In this document: in pieces, positions 30,933 through 31,715 of the stretch | Layout: the number at the start of each line of letters is the position of its first letter | How positions within the stretch are numbered: position 1 is the stretch's first letter | Source: DASSFG01 sp035547915 | GTDB taxonomy: Bacteria; Planctomycetota; Planctomycetia; Pirellulales; JAICIG01 | NCBI GenBank assembly: GCA_035547915.1 | Contig: DASZTS010000003.1 | Span: 1 to 31,715, forward strand | Reading direction: 5' to 3' | Length of the DNA: 31,715 nucleotides | Notes under the pieces: generated by a model | Told to the model about the DNA's origin: nothing | Seen by the model: only the letters and a program-made list of their open reading frames with translations | Databases searched by the model: none | Program-made: the position numbers and the translations under genes

Positions 30933-31712
30933 ATGAAGCGAGCGGGTTTGACGCTGGTTGAGATCTTGGTGGTGATCGCCATCATCGGCTTGTTGATCGG
31001 GCTGCTCCTCCCCGCGGTGCAATTCGCCCGCGAATCGGTGCGACGGGCGGACTGCCTGTCGCATTACCGGCAGATCGGCATCGCGGTTCACCAGTATTAC
31101 GACGCCAACAAGGGCAAGTTCTTCTTGCACCATCCCTTCGAGGCCGACGTCCTTTCGCAGGCCGGCCAGGCCGATTCGTTCGCCGAGATCTATTGGGAGG
31201 ACAAACTGATGCCCTTCATCGGCGGCACGCAGGAGGCCAACGAGCAGCTCGCCGCGCAGGGCAAGTGGGTGGCGAGCGAAGCGATCTATCGTTGCACCGA
31301 TGATATGTCGCTGCGGGCGCCGTACATCAACCCATCGACGGGGCTCGTCGACGGGATCGCCAATCGCACCAGTTACCTGATGAACTCGCAACTCAGCCAC
31401 ATGACGCGCCGCTACGGCTATTGGTATCTCGAGCGGTTCATCCGGCTCGTCGGCACGTCAAACTTCGTCGCCTTCTCCGAGCGCGACGCCGACGGCCTGA
31501 CTCCGGCCTCGGGCGCCGATCCCCGGCAGGACGACTACGACATCTGGCTCGGCACGAACATCTTTCAGCCCTGGATCGCCTGGCAGCGTCACAGCGGCAT
31601 GGCCAACTACCTGTACCTCGACGGCCACGCCAAGACGCTCGATTGGAGCGTCGCCGTGATCGACATGTTCCCCGACAAGAACGTCTTCACCGACGACATG
31701 AGCTATCCCTGA
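30933..31712 (+). CDS. DUF1559 / H-X9-DG prepilin-like protein under a NikR box
   Basis: The 259-aa protein starts KRAGLTLVEILVVIAIIG and LLIGLLLPAVQFARESVRR, a prepilin-type N-terminus, then CLSHYRQIGIAVHQYYDAN. Near the C-terminus RHSGMANYLYLDGHAK fits the prepilin-associated H-X9-DG pattern exactly. ATG 30933 has GGAGGTG upstream at good spacing. It is divergent from nikR, and the NikR-type operator sits 22 bases before its start codon, so nickel-dependent repression is expected. Its role is unknown; genes further right, outside the window, may belong to the same transcript. Confidence 0.85.
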   Translation: MKRAGLTLVEILVVIAIIGLLIGLLLPAVQFARESVRRADCLSHYRQIGIAVHQYYDANKGKFFLHHPFEADVLSQAGQADSFAEIYWEDKLMPFIGGTQEANEQLAAQGKWVASEAIYRCTDDMSLRAPYINPSTGLVDGIANRTSYLMNSQLSHMTRRYGYWYLERFIRLVGTSNFVAFSERDADGLTPASGADPRQDDYDIWLGTNIFQPWIAWQRHSGMANYLYLDGHAKTLDWSVAVIDMFPDKNVFTDDMSYP

Positions 31713-31715
31713 TCT

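Overview
The window looks like chromosomal DNA of a planctomycete, probably of the Pirellulales type. The pointers are two prepilin-like DUF1559 / H-X9-DG proteins with the GFTLVE-type N-terminus, a short protein carrying an LEERIAPS motif, a PqqD-M50-HlyD fusion, several tiny membrane proteins that begin MDEN... or carry a FSLR...(membrane helix) start, and generally GC-rich DNA. No rRNA, tRNA or CRISPR array was seen.

Layout. 1-917: one end of an IS3-family insertion sequence with an A7 frameshift site. 962-5446: a lower-GC defence island with overlapping genes for a small HTH regulator, a large Eco57I-like adenine methylase and a PD-(D/E)xK protein, followed by the decayed C-terminal end of a type III Res subunit. 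5845-7148: two single-domain cytoplasmic genes (RibD-C/DHFR-like, AHSA1-like) and a flavoprotein fossil. 7394-10245: a 70-aa LEERIAPS peptide followed by a PqqD-like/M50 protease/HlyD fusion, a possible peptide maturation and export pair. 10295-13429: assimilatory sulfite reductase with a small membrane protein, and a phospholipid-methyltransferase-like gene. 13524-15848: small membrane proteins and fossils around a three-gene overlapping operon (GNAT, 83-aa protein, ImmA/IrrE-type metalloprotease). 16076-20626: an S41 processing peptidase, then an ECF sigma factor, a one-helix membrane protein (putative anti-sigma) and a PDZ protein whose trypsin-like triad looks lost. 20751-23407: a HAD phosphatase coupled by a GTGA overlap to a TIGR03960-like radical SAM protein. 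23724-26119: a lone PD-(D/E)xK nuclease candidate behind a nested dyad, and a frameshifted gene. 26171-29202: small membrane proteins, a 3-methyladenine glycosylase and a patch of 172-bp repeats, one of them split by a 460-bp insertion. 29246-31712: two DUF1559 genes around nikR, with a NikR-type operator lying on the promoter of the second.

Two repeat families are visible. Family A is a palindrome of about 100 bp with a strongly conserved hairpin core; its four copies sit directly after stop codons, near 7605, 17526, 17628 and 20625. Family B is a 172-bp element with inverted arms, confined to 27680-29202. The best leads for new biology are the LEERIAPS peptide next to the PqqD-M50-HlyD protein, the NikR box on a pseudopilin promoter, the 460-bp insertion with passenger genes and an 8-bp duplication, the pseudo-HtrA in the sigma-factor operon, and the defence-type genes at 1213-5069 and 23724-25268.
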